Part shown: piece after piece, positions 26,483 to 34,638 of the stretch
Position numbering within the stretch: position 1 is the first letter of the stretch
How the letters are laid out: each line of letters begins with the position of its first letter
Assembly: GCA_031291305.1 (NCBI GenBank)
Contig: JARLJH010000015.1
Coordinates: 1 to 64,000 of the forward strand
DNA: 64,000 bases
Direction of reading: 5' to 3'
DNA from: Rhodoferax sp.
GTDB taxonomy: Bacteria; Pseudomonadota; Gammaproteobacteria; Burkholderiales; Burkholderiaceae_C
Made by a program: the position numbers and the translations under genes
The notes under the pieces: generated by a model
Told to the model about the DNA's origin: nothing
The model's input: only the letters and a program-made list of their open reading frames with translations
Databases searched by the model: none

Positions 26483-27661
26483 TCAAGGCGACGTGGGGGT
26501 GGTCGGTTCAGGCGGTTGTTCATCCGTGTGAAGCAGGTCGAAGTCGGCCGCCTTGCTCATCAGCACCGATGGCAGCATGGTGCTCAAACCTGCATACATC
26601 AAAAGTGCACCATAGATCGTGTCTGAAACGTGAAAACGTTCGCGCAAAATGGTTGCCAGCACCAAAGTAAAAATCAGTGTGGGGGTCAGTGCGGCGGCCA
26701 CACGCAAACTGCTCATCGCAGACTCGCCCTTCACAAAGCGGCGCTGCAACCACATGAACCCCACCCGCGACGGCAGTGCCACCACGGTCAGTGCCAGACC
26801 CATTCCCAGGGCCTCCAGTGTCAGAGCACCACTGGGCACACTCATGCCCTTGTAAAAAAAGTAAAACGGCACAAAAAATGAGGCAAACATCTGGATCGCG
26901 TGCAGGTTGCCATCTGACGCCAGCAAAGGCATGCGCTTTTTCAGCAACCTGGCAATGAAGCCAGCCAGGAACGCCCCCACCAAGTAGTAAACCCCCAGCT
27001 GGTAGGTCAGATACGCCGAGACGATGCCAACCATCATCAGCAGCGAAAACTCGGAGCCGCGTGCGTAGGGGATGACCGTTTTTCCCAGACCAATGAACAA
27101 CAGGGGCAGACCGACAATCATGGCCACCAAAGCCGCCGATGACCAGGCCAGCGTCTCCACAGAATCGGACTGCAGCACGACAAAAAGCACCAGCAGAGCG
27201 AACAACTCACCGCTGACGGCTTTGATGCGGACCCAGTAACGTTCGTCGCTGCTGACGTCAAGCGAGGGCAGGGTGTCCAGAATGAAACCCGTGGAAGGCG
27301 TTACCACCGCCAGTGCCATCAAGGCTGCGACCTGCCAACTGAACCCGAAATAATGCATCGCCAGGTAAACCAGCGCCGTTAGCGTGGCAGAGCGGCCAAG
27401 GATATGGGCCAGAAGATGCCATTTGCCGCGCCCGAAGTCGTCCAGATCAATTTCCAGGCCGGCAAACAGGAACAGCGAAGAAATACCCATGGTGGCCAGC
27501 AAAGTCAGCGTCGTGTCATGGATGAAACTGCCCAGAAATACTGCCGCCACCATTCCCAGTGCAAAGCTCGTCAAGGGCGCGGGGATGCGAAAGCGCTGCA
27601 TCACCCTGGGTATCACCATCAAGCCAAAAATCAATATCAGATAGGCAATTTCGTGGGTCAT
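26483..27661 (-). CDS. Cation:proton antiporter, CPA2/KefB-like membrane domain
   Basis: The 392-residue protein is almost entirely membrane helices (about 12). It shows SLFLFAGLEIDLDDFGRGKW (about residues 61-80) and a discontinuous-helix region ALMALAVVTPSTGFILDTLP, both typical of Na+/H+ exchangers of the CPA2 family. No C-terminal RCK/TrkA domain is present; the chain ends with a short Pro/Thr-rich tail. It would exchange Na+ or K+ for protons at the inner membrane. Ion specificity cannot be read. Confidence 0.8.
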   Translation of the reverse strand: MTHEIAYLILIFGLMVIPRVMQRFRIPAPLTSFALGMVAAVFLGSFIHDTTLTLLATMGISSLFLFAGLEIDLDDFGRGKWHLLAHILGRSATLTALVYLAMHYFGFSWQVAALMALAVVTPSTGFILDTLPSLDVSSDERYWVRIKAVSGELFALLVLFVVLQSDSVETLAWSSAALVAMIVGLPLLFIGLGKTVIPYARGSEFSLLMMVGIVSAYLTYQLGVYYLVGAFLAGFIARLLKKRMPLLASDGNLHAIQMFASFFVPFYFFYKGMSVPSGALTLEALGMGLALTVVALPSRVGFMWLQRRFVKGESAMSSLRVAAALTPTLIFTLVLATILRERFHVSDTIYGALLMYAGLSTMLPSVLMSKAADFDLLHTDEQPPEPTTPTSP

Positions 27662-27692
27662 AAAAATAACAGGTTCAACCAGGCCGCAGCGC

Positions 27693-28820
27693 TTACGCCA
27701 TGGCGTCGAGCGCAGTGGCCAGATGCGCCACGGTGCGATCCACGTTGTGCAGCTTGTCCAGCCCGAACAGGCCGACGCGGAAGGTCATGAAATCGGCAGG
27801 TTCGTCACATTGCAGCGGCACGCCGGTGGCGGTTTGCAAGCCCGCTGCCAAAAACTTCTTGCTGTTCTGGATGCCCGGATCGGTGGTGTAGCTCACCACC
27901 ACGCCAGGGGCCTTGAAACCGTCGGCGGCGACGCTGGCAAAACCACGACTCTCCAGCAGGGCGCGCACCTTGGTGCCCAGCTCGGCCTGCTCGGCACGCA
28001 CTTTCTCGAAACCGTAGTCACGCGTTTCCTGCATCACCGCGCGCAAGCTCACCAGCGCGTCAGTGGGCATGGTGGCGTGGTAGGCGTGGGCACCACCCTC
28101 ATACGCTTCCATGATCTGCAGCCATTTCTTCAGGTCGCAGGCGTAGCTGCTGCTGGTGGTGCTGTCGATCCGGAAGCGAGCTTGCTCGCTGAGCATGACC
28201 ATGGCGCAGCAGGGCGTGCCACTCCAGCCTTTTTGCGGCGCGGTGACCAGCACGTCGACACCCGTGGCCTGCATGTCCACCCAGATGGTGCCAGAGGCCA
28301 CGCAGTCCAGCACCAGCATGCCGCCCACCTCATGCACGGCATCGGCGAGCGCGCGGATGTAGTCATCGGGCAGCATCATGCCGCTGGAAGTTTCCACATG
28401 CGGGGCAAACACCAGCGCCGGTTTTTGTGACCGAATGGCGGCCACCGCATCGTCAATCGGGCAGGGAATCCACGGCGATTGCGGGCTGTCATTGACGCGG
28501 CGTGCCTTCAGGACGAAGGACTCAGCGGGGATTTTTCCCATGTCAAGAATTTGCGACCAGCGGTAGCTGAACCAGCCGTTGCGGATGATCAGCACCTTTT
28601 GATCGGTGGCGAACTGGCGCGCCACCGCCTCCATGCCGAAGGTGCCGCTGCCGGGCACGATCACGGCCGACTTGGCGTGGTACACCTCTTTGAGGATGCC
28701 GGAGATGTCACGCATCACGCCCTGAAAGCGTTTGGACATGTGGTTGAGCGCGCGATCGGTATAAACCACCGAATATTCAAGTAATCCGTCCGGGTCAACG
28801 TTGGCAAGCAGTGCAGGCAT
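27693..28820 (-). CDS. Class V aminotransferase, alanine-glyoxylate/serine-pyruvate type
   Basis: From ATG 28820, which follows AGGAGCC, the protein has 375 residues; the frame extends 55 codons upstream without family similarity. The PLP lysine is in VTAPQKGWSGTPC, and other class V motifs are VPGSGTFGMEAVARQF, PHVETSSGMMLPDDYIRA and LVLDCVASGTIWVDM. Relatives transfer amino groups from alanine or serine to glyoxylate or pyruvate. The gene converges on none of its neighbours and is followed by the antiporter in the same direction (31 bp), although the link looks accidental. Confidence 0.82.
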   Translation of the reverse strand: MPALLANVDPDGLLEYSVVYTDRALNHMSKRFQGVMRDISGILKEVYHAKSAVIVPGSGTFGMEAVARQFATDQKVLIIRNGWFSYRWSQILDMGKIPAESFVLKARRVNDSPQSPWIPCPIDDAVAAIRSQKPALVFAPHVETSSGMMLPDDYIRALADAVHEVGGMLVLDCVASGTIWVDMQATGVDVLVTAPQKGWSGTPCCAMVMLSEQARFRIDSTTSSSYACDLKKWLQIMEAYEGGAHAYHATMPTDALVSLRAVMQETRDYGFEKVRAEQAELGTKVRALLESRGFASVAADGFKAPGVVVSYTTDPGIQNSKKFLAAGLQTATGVPLQCDEPADFMTFRVGLFGLDKLHNVDRTVAHLATALDAMA

Positions 28821-28960
28821 AAATGGCTCCTGTGAAGCTGGAAAAGAGTGTCGTTGGCAAGCGGGGCAGCTTAGCACGGGACGGGTGGGTAGCGTCTGTG
28901 CCACAGTGTCTTCAGGGGCTTTGCACTGGGGTTTATGCAGACCTTGGTCGGCGTGGATGT

Positions 28961-29857
28961 TTAGGCGCAAGCATGCTGCAACCACCGGCGAAACAGCGTC
29001 ACCGCCAGGCGTTCGTCGCCACGCTCAGGTGTCACCAGGTAGTAGGCGCGTTCCCCGGCCAGTGCCTGCTGGCACGCCACCACCAGCGTGCCAGACGCCA
29101 ACTCATCTGCAATCAACAAGCGTGGCACCAGCGCCAGACCCATGCCGCAGGTGGCTGCTGCGGCGGTCATCGAAAACAACTCGAAGCGTGGCCCGGCCAG
29201 CGCTTGCGGGGCGGTAACGTTTTGTGCCTCGAACCATTGCCGCCAGGCCATTGGCCGGGTGCTCTGCTGCAACAGCGGCAGGCTGGCAATGGCCTCGGGT
29301 GACAGGCTGGTTTGGCCGTCCAGCCACTTCGGGCTGCATACCGGCACGACTTCTTCATCGATCAATTTGACCGCTCTGGTGCCCGCCCAGTTGTTGACCT
29401 GATCGGGCGTGCCCGCATACAAAGCCGCATCAAACGGCGTGTCGGCAAACATGAAAGGCCGCGTACGGGTTTCGATGTGCACCGTGATGTCGGGGTGCTG
29501 GCGTTGCAGGTCGGGCAGACGCGGGATCAGCCAGCGCGTGGCAAAAGTCGCCACCGCCGCCAGTTGCAACGTTTGCGACTGGCCCTGGTGGCTCATCACA
29601 TCCAGCGTGTCCTGCTCCAGCGCTGCCAGGCGGGTGGCGACCTGGCTGGCATAGTCGCGCCCGCTGTCGGTCAGCACCACGCCGTGGCGGGTGCGCCGGA
29701 ACAAGGCGACGCCAACAAAGGCTTCCAGCGCGCCAATCTGCCGCGACACCGCGCCCTGCGTCAGCGCCAGCTCTTGCGCGGCGCGGGTGTAACTCTCGTG
29801 GCGGGCGGCGGCGTCAAAGCAGGCCAGCGCTTGTAGGGATGGAATATTTCTGCGCAT
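28961..29857 (-). CDS. gcdR: LysR-family regulator, GcvA/GcdR-like
   Basis: From ATG 29857 (MRRNIPSLQALACF) the protein has 298 residues. The winged HTH covers residues 1-60 (AARHESYTRAAQELALTQGA then VSRQIGALE), and the effector domain is of the GcvA type (FDAALYAGTPDQ). It is divergent from gcdH, the classical position of GcdR, which controls glutaryl-CoA dehydrogenase genes in response to glutarate or a derived CoA ester. The assignment is based on this context. The 256 bp between the two starts should hold its binding site. Confidence 0.75.
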   Translation of the reverse strand: MRRNIPSLQALACFDAAARHESYTRAAQELALTQGAVSRQIGALEAFVGVALFRRTRHGVVLTDSGRDYASQVATRLAALEQDTLDVMSHQGQSQTLQLAAVATFATRWLIPRLPDLQRQHPDITVHIETRTRPFMFADTPFDAALYAGTPDQVNNWAGTRAVKLIDEEVVPVCSPKWLDGQTSLSPEAIASLPLLQQSTRPMAWRQWFEAQNVTAPQALAGPRFELFSMTAAAATCGMGLALVPRLLIADELASGTLVVACQQALAGERAYYLVTPERGDERLAVTLFRRWLQHACA

Positions 29858-30113
29858 GATGTGCGTAATGTACACATAACAAGCATCCATTGGCTACCAG
29901 AATGCTATTACAAATAGAGCTGTAAAAGAACTTATTGTGTGGGCTAATTGTCACTATTTGCCTGAGATTTGATCGCCATTCATGACCTGTGTAAACGCTC
30001 ATAAATTACATAAATGCATATCTGGGTGACAACAAATCGTTTGTCTCACGCTTACTTGGCGCGCTACCATGCGAACATCGCAAGCAGTATTTACCCCCTA
30101 CAGGAGAGTTTTC

Positions 30114-31307
30114 ATGGCCCACGCATCCTTCAACTGGCAAGACCCTTTTTTGCTGGAGCAGCAGCTCACCGACGACGAACGCATGATCAAGGATGCAGCC
30201 GCCGCCTACTGCCAGGACAAGCTGCAGCCGCGTGTGATTGAAGCCTTTCGCAAAGAGCAAACCGACCCGGCCATCTTTCGCGAGATGGGTGAACTCGGCC
30301 TGCTCGGCCCCACCATTCCCGAAGCCTATGGCGGCCCCGGCCTGAACTACGTGGCCTACGGCCTGATCGCCCGCGAGGTGGAGCGCGTGGATAGCGGCTA
30401 CCGCAGCATGATGAGCGTGCAAAGCTCGCTGGTGATGCTGCCGATCTTTGAGTTTGGCAATGAAGCTACCAAGCAAAAATACCTGCCCAAACTGGCCACC
30501 GGCGAGTGGATTGGCTGCTTTGGCCTGACCGAACCCAACCACGGCTCCGACCCGGCCAGCATGCTCAGCCGCGCCGTCAAAGTGCCCGGTGGCTACAAAC
30601 TCAGCGGCAACAAGATGTGGATCTCCAACAGCCCGATTGCCGACGTGTTTGTGGTCTGGGCCAAAGAGGTGACTGAGGATGGCAAGGTCGGCCAGATTCG
30701 CGGCTTTGTGCTGGAAAAAGGCGTGCCGGGCCTGAGCGCACCAGCCATCCACGGCAAGGTGGGCCTGCGCGCCAGCATCACCGGTGAGATCGTCATGGAC
30801 GGCGTGTTTTGCCCCGAGGAAAACGCCTTCCCCGAAGTGCGCGGCCTCAAAGGCCCGTTCACCTGCCTGAACAGCGCCCGCTACGGCATTGCCTGGGGCG
30901 CACTGGGTGCCGCAGAAGACTGCTGGCTGCGCTCGCGCCAATACGTGCTGGACCGCCAGCAGTTTGGCCGTCCGCTGGCTGCCAATCAGCTCATCCAGAA
31001 GAAGCTGGCCGACATGCAGACCGAGATTGCACTCGGCCTGCAAGGCTGCTTGCGCCTGGGTCGTATGAAAGATGAGGGCACGGCAGCGGTCGAAATCACC
31101 TCGATCCTGAAGCGCAATTCCTGCGGCAAGGCGCTGGACATCGCCCGCCTGGCGCGCGACATGATGGGTGGCAACGGCATCAGCGACGAATTCGGTGTGG
31201 CGCGGCATCTGGTGAATCTGGAGGTGGTCAACACCTATGAAGGCACGCACGACATCCACGCGCTAATTCTGGGTCGCGCGCAGACGGGGATTCAGGCGTT
31301 TTGCTGA
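30114..31307 (+). CDS. gcdH: Glutaryl-CoA dehydrogenase
   Basis: Starting at ATG 30114, after CAGGAGAG, the product has 397 residues, the usual size. It oxidises and decarboxylates glutaryl-CoA to crotonyl-CoA with FAD in lysine and tryptophan breakdown. Family signatures are [57 protein letters not shown] (Arg for the gamma-carboxylate) and [20 protein letters not shown] with the catalytic Glu. A CoA-transferase follows 226 bp later and a LysR gene is divergent, giving a gcdR-gcdH-gcdG module. Confidence 0.93.
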   Translation: MAHASFNWQDPFLLEQQLTDDERMIKDAAAAYCQDKLQPRVIEAFRKEQTDPAIFREMGELGLLGPTIPEAYGGPGLNYVAYGLIAREVERVDSGYRSMMSVQSSLVMLPIFEFGNEATKQKYLPKLATGEWIGCFGLTEPNHGSDPASMLSRAVKVPGGYKLSGNKMWISNSPIADVFVVWAKEVTEDGKVGQIRGFVLEKGVPGLSAPAIHGKVGLRASITGEIVMDGVFCPEENAFPEVRGLKGPFTCLNSARYGIAWGALGAAEDCWLRSRQYVLDRQQFGRPLAANQLIQKKLADMQTEIALGLQGCLRLGRMKDEGTAAVEITSILKRNSCGKALDIARLARDMMGGNGISDEFGVARHLVNLEVVNTYEGTHDIHALILGRAQTGIQAFC

Positions 31308-31378
31308 TGGCCGAAGCATTGGTCAATGTGCGCGCTGGATGGGGTGCCAAACTTGGGTGCGCCGACTTCTTTGGTGGC

Positions 31379-31453
31379 AGCGGGTGGGGTATTGGGCCCC
31401 GCCTCATACTGTCAAAGGCCCAGAAATCGGCGTGGCCCAATACCCCACCCGCT
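31379..31453. repeat. Perfect 20-bp inverted repeat with 35-nt loop
   Basis: AGCGGGTGGGGTATTGGGCC (31379-31398) is exactly complementary to 31434-31453. There is no T-run after it. It lies between gcdH and the CoA-transferase gene and could be a processing or stabilising hairpin, or a mobile palindromic unit. Confidence 0.75.
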
Positions 31454-31533
31454 GCGACCTGCGCTCTGGTTTGCCAGCGTTCAATACAAGGTCAAGTCAG
31501 TCTTGAGCCCCTGACTTCAAACGAACAGACATA

Positions 31534-32802
31534 ATGACAAACAAACCAGCCGCCCTCTCCCACCTCAAAGTCCTCGATTTGTCCAGAGTGCTTGCCGGCC
31601 CCTGGTGCACCCAAATGCTGGCCGACCTGGGCGCCGACGTGATCAAGGTCGAACGTCCCGGCGCAGGCGACGACACCCGCCACTGGGGCCCGCCGTTTCT
31701 CAAGGATGCCGATGGCAACGACACCACCGAGGCCACCTACTTCACCGCCTGCAACCGCAACAAACGCGCCATCACCCTCGACATGGCCAAGACAGAAGGC
31801 CAGGCGCTGATCCGCCAGATGGCCGCCAACAGCGACATTCTGGTCGAGAACTTCAAGGTCGGCGGCTTGAAGCAATACGGGCTGGACTACGAGAGCCTCA
31901 AAGCGACAAATCCGCGCCTGATCTACTGCTCCGTCACCGGCTTCGGCCAGACCGGCCCGTACGCCGAGCGCGCTGGCTACGACCTGATGATCCAGGCCAT
32001 GAGCGGGTTGATGAGCATCACCGGCCACGCCGATGGCCAGCCCGGCGGCGGCCCCATGCGCATGGGCGTGGCGCTGATCGACGTGCTCACCGGCATCTAC
32101 GCCACCAGCGCCATCCTGGCCGCCATCGAAGCGCGTCACACCACTGGCGAAGGCCAGCACATCGACATGGCGCTGCTGGACGTCAGCATGGCCGTGCTGG
32201 CCAATCAGGCCGCAGGCTATCTGAATACGGGCAAAGTGCCACAACGCCTAGGCAACACCCACCCCAGCCTGGCGCCGTACCAGACCTTTGAAACCGCTGA
32301 CGGCAGCATGCTGCTGGCCATTGGCAACGACGGCCAGTTTGCCCGCTTTTGCGACGCCGCTGGTCAACCCGAGTGGGCCACAGATGCGCGCTTTGCCAGC
32401 AACACCCTGCGCGTCAAAAACCGCGAGGCCCTGGTCGCCCTGATGCTGCCCGTGACCCGCACCCGCAGCACCGCTGACTGGACAATGCTTCTGGAGGACA
32501 AAGCGGTGCCCTGCGGCCCCATCAACGACATGGCGCAAGCCTTTGCCGACCCTCAGGTGCAAGCCAGAGGTTTAGTACTCAAACAGCCTGTAGTCCAGGT
32601 AGAACATGGGCAAGCAGCTACTGAGTCAATAGCGAAACATGCGACCGTCAACACCGTGGCCAGCCCCTTGCGGCTGATGGCCACACCGCCCGTGCTGCGC
32701 CGCCCGCCACCGTCCCTGGGCGAACACACCGATGAGGTGCTGGCCGAGCTGGGTCTGGACGCGACGCAGATTGCCGCCTTGCGCGGCCGTGGCGTGGTCT
32801 GA
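31534..32802 (+). CDS. gcdG: CaiB/BaiF CoA-transferase, probable succinyl-CoA:glutarate CoA-transferase
   Basis: The 422-residue protein is a class III (formyl-CoA transferase-like) enzyme. Signatures are VLDLSRVLAGPWCTQMLADL, GADVIKVERPGAGDDTRHWG, NRNKRAITLDM, and the catalytic Asp in ERAGYDLMIQAMSG (about residue 149). Following gcdH it most likely activates glutarate with succinyl-CoA; substrate is inferred from context. Residues about 347-368 (VLKQPVVQVEHGQAATESIA) are unusual for the family and coincide with a dispersed repeat, suggesting an in-frame insertion. Confidence 0.85.
   Translation: MTNKPAALSHLKVLDLSRVLAGPWCTQMLADLGADVIKVERPGAGDDTRHWGPPFLKDADGNDTTEATYFTACNRNKRAITLDMAKTEGQALIRQMAANSDILVENFKVGGLKQYGLDYESLKATNPRLIYCSVTGFGQTGPYAERAGYDLMIQAMSGLMSITGHADGQPGGGPMRMGVALIDVLTGIYATSAILAAIEARHTTGEGQHIDMALLDVSMAVLANQAAGYLNTGKVPQRLGNTHPSLAPYQTFETADGSMLLAIGNDGQFARFCDAAGQPEWATDARFASNTLRVKNREALVALMLPVTRTRSTADWTMLLEDKAVPCGPINDMAQAFADPQVQARGLVLKQPVVQVEHGQAATESIAKHATVNTVASPLRLMATPPVLRRPPPSLGEHTDEVLAELGLDATQIAALRGRGVV
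32574..32638. repeat. Dispersed repeat-like segment inside gcdG
   Basis: CAGCCTGTAGTCCAGGTAGA followed by ACATGGGCAAGCAGCTACTG closely matches a segment inside cas7c (40081-40120) and shares the arms of the intergenic repeat. It is kept in frame. Confidence 0.55.
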
Positions 32803-32835
32803 TCTGGCATCCAAACCAAGTCACACCTGAAGCCC

Positions 32836-33336
32836 ATGAACCCCATCGCCACCAAAGACCCTCAGTTCTCGCTGCGTTTTGCCACCCCAGACGACGCCGG
32901 TTTGCTGCTGGACTTCATGCACCAGCTGGGCACCTACCAGCAGATGCGCGACAAGATCGTCGCCACCGAAGCGGGCCTGCGCCAGCTGTTGAGTCAGGGC
33001 AAGGGTGAAGCCATCTTTGGCGATTACGACGACAAGCCCGTTGGCTTTGCCTACTTTTGCCAGACCTCTTCCGCGTTCATCGGGCAGTCGGGCCTGTACA
33101 TCGACGGCTTTCTGGTGAGTGAGTCCATGCGCTTCAAAGGGCTGGGCAAAATCATGATGGCCTTCATGGCCAAGCTGGCGCTGGAGCGCGGCTGCCAGCG
33201 GCTGGAATGGGGCTGCCTGGACTGGAACGAACCCACCATCCGCTTCTACCGCAAGCTGGGCGCCCACAGCGTTGACATCATGACCATCTACCGCTTCAGC
33301 CCCGAGCAGCTCAAGGCTAACGCGGCTTTGTTTTAG
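32836..33336 (+). CDS. GNAT-family N-acetyltransferase
   Basis: This 166-residue protein has the GNAT fold: QFSLRFATPDDAGLLLDFMH at the N-terminus, the acetyl-CoA pyrophosphate loop in SMRFKGLGKIMMAFMAKLAL (about 98-117) and the C-terminal WNEPTIRFYRKLGAHSVDIM. The size and the pattern PVGFAYFCQTSSAFIGQSGL resemble diamine or small-amine acetyltransferases, but the substrate is not known. It lies 33 bp after gcdG and may be cotranscribed. Confidence 0.85.
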   Translation: MNPIATKDPQFSLRFATPDDAGLLLDFMHQLGTYQQMRDKIVATEAGLRQLLSQGKGEAIFGDYDDKPVGFAYFCQTSSAFIGQSGLYIDGFLVSESMRFKGLGKIMMAFMAKLALERGCQRLEWGCLDWNEPTIRFYRKLGAHSVDIMTIYRFSPEQLKANAALF

Positions 33337-33347
33337 TTGCTGCGAAT

Positions 33348-33410
33348 AAGTATCAAATTGGCCTGTATCCCAGTAAACAAAAGGGCGAGTAGCTATTAAT
33401 TATGTAGTTC
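33348..33410. repeat. Dispersed palindromic repeat, copy F
   Basis: The plus strand reads TATCAAATTGGCCTGTATCC, then CAAAAGGGCGAGTAGC and TATTAATTATGTAG. It directly follows the GNAT gene and precedes the CoA-transferase fragment. Confidence 0.55.
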
Positions 33411-33447
33411 CATCGGCATCCAACGGCATCGTCATCAAATCTGCACG

Positions 33448-33540
33448 CCACCTGGTTTGGGCGAACACACGGATGAGCTGCTGATAGAGTTGGGTCTGGA
33501 TGCCGCACAGATTGTCGGACTACGTAGCCGCAACGTCGTT
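33448..33540 (+). pseudogene. Fragment of a CaiB/BaiF CoA-transferase C-terminus
   Basis: Thirty-one codons encode PPGLGEHTDELLIELGLDAA followed by QIVGLRSRNVV. This is clearly related to the C-terminus of the gcdG product 0.7 kb upstream (PPSLGEHTDEVLAELGLDAT...), but it diverges from it and has no upstream body. It is the remnant of a second, lost CoA-transferase copy or of a duplication. Confidence 0.75.
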
Positions 33541-33572
33541 GAGTTACCACCGGCATCCTTCAGGGAGATGTC

Positions 33573-34553
33573 ATGGAGCGAACCGAACGGTTCTACAAAA
33601 TCAACGAGCTGTTGCGCGCCAAAAAGGTCGTCAGCTTTGCCACCCTGCTGGCCGAGTTGGGCGTGTCACGCTCTACCCTCAAGCGCGATCTGAAGTACCT
33701 GTGCGACCGCCTGCACAACCCCATCGTTCACCGTCGTGACCTTGGCGGCTACCAGCTCGCAGCCCCCGACCCGGCCAACAAACACCCGCACGAACTACCA
33801 GGGCTGTGGTTCTCGCCCACCGAAATCCACGCCCTGCTGACCATGCAACAACTGCTGGCTGGGCTGGACGCTGGTGCTGTTCTTGCCACCCACATCGCCC
33901 CGCTGATGGAACGCCTGAACGCCCTGCTGGGGCCAGAAGGCAACTTGGAGGCCACAGAGCTGCGCCAGCGCGTGCGCATCATCCGCCTGGCGCAACGCAG
34001 CGTGCGGCCGCGCCACTTTGAGCAAGTCGCCACCGCCCTGGCCCAGCGCAAGCGCCTGCACATTGCCTACACCGCGCGCGGTAACGGCAGCACTACCGAA
34101 CGCGACATCTCGCCCCAGCGCCTGGTGCACTACCGCGACAACTGGTACCTGGACGCCTGGTGCCACCAGCGCCAAGACCTGCGCAACTTTGCCCTGGATG
34201 CCATCACCCGGCTGGAGCCACTCAATGAGCCCGCGCGTGAAATCAGCGCCGCCCAACTCAGCACCACCTTCGGCCCCGGCTACGGCATCTTTTCAGGGGG
34301 CAAAGTGCGCTGGGCCCGCCTGCGCTTTTCCCCCGAGCGCGCCCGCTGGGTGGCGCAAGAACAGTGGCACGCCGAGCAGACGGGCCAGCATCTGAGCGAC
34401 GGCAGCTACCTGCTGCGCCTGCCCTACACCGACCACCGCGAGCTGATCATGGACATCCTCAAACACGGCACCCACTGCGAAGTGCTGGGGCCGCCCAGCC
34501 TGCGGCAGGTGGTGGGGGACGAGGTGAAGAAGATGGGTGAGAAATATTTTTGA
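33573..34553 (+). CDS. WYL-domain transcriptional regulator next to the CRISPR-Cas locus
   Basis: The 326-residue protein has an N-terminal DeoR-like winged HTH (MERTERFYKINELLRAKKVV, then LLAELGVSRSTLKRDLKYL) and a WYL domain (about 135-230) with RLHIAYTARGNGS and VHYRDNWYLDAWCHQRQDLR. A C-terminal WCX region follows (about 240-320). WYL proteins bind nucleic acid ligands or nucleotides and often control CRISPR-Cas and other defence genes. It is encoded in the same direction 85 bp before cas3, so control of cas3 is likely (inference). An AGGGAG ribosome site precedes the ATG. Confidence 0.88.
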   Translation: MERTERFYKINELLRAKKVVSFATLLAELGVSRSTLKRDLKYLCDRLHNPIVHRRDLGGYQLAAPDPANKHPHELPGLWFSPTEIHALLTMQQLLAGLDAGAVLATHIAPLMERLNALLGPEGNLEATELRQRVRIIRLAQRSVRPRHFEQVATALAQRKRLHIAYTARGNGSTTERDISPQRLVHYRDNWYLDAWCHQRQDLRNFALDAITRLEPLNEPAREISAAQLSTTFGPGYGIFSGGKVRWARLRFSPERARWVAQEQWHAEQTGQHLSDGSYLLRLPYTDHRELIMDILKHGTHCEVLGPPSLRQVVGDEVKKMGEKYF

Positions 34554-34638
34554 GGGGGTGGGCAGAGGGTCATCTGGTGGACCTTTGGGTGGGTAAGCTA
34601 CACGTAAATCAACAAAATTCATGAGGGGGGATTCCATC

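Noticed and set aside
30006-31259. A 417-codon minus-strand frame opposite gcdH
   Set aside because: It mirrors gcdH codon periodicity, its product is compositionally biased, and gcdH is certain.
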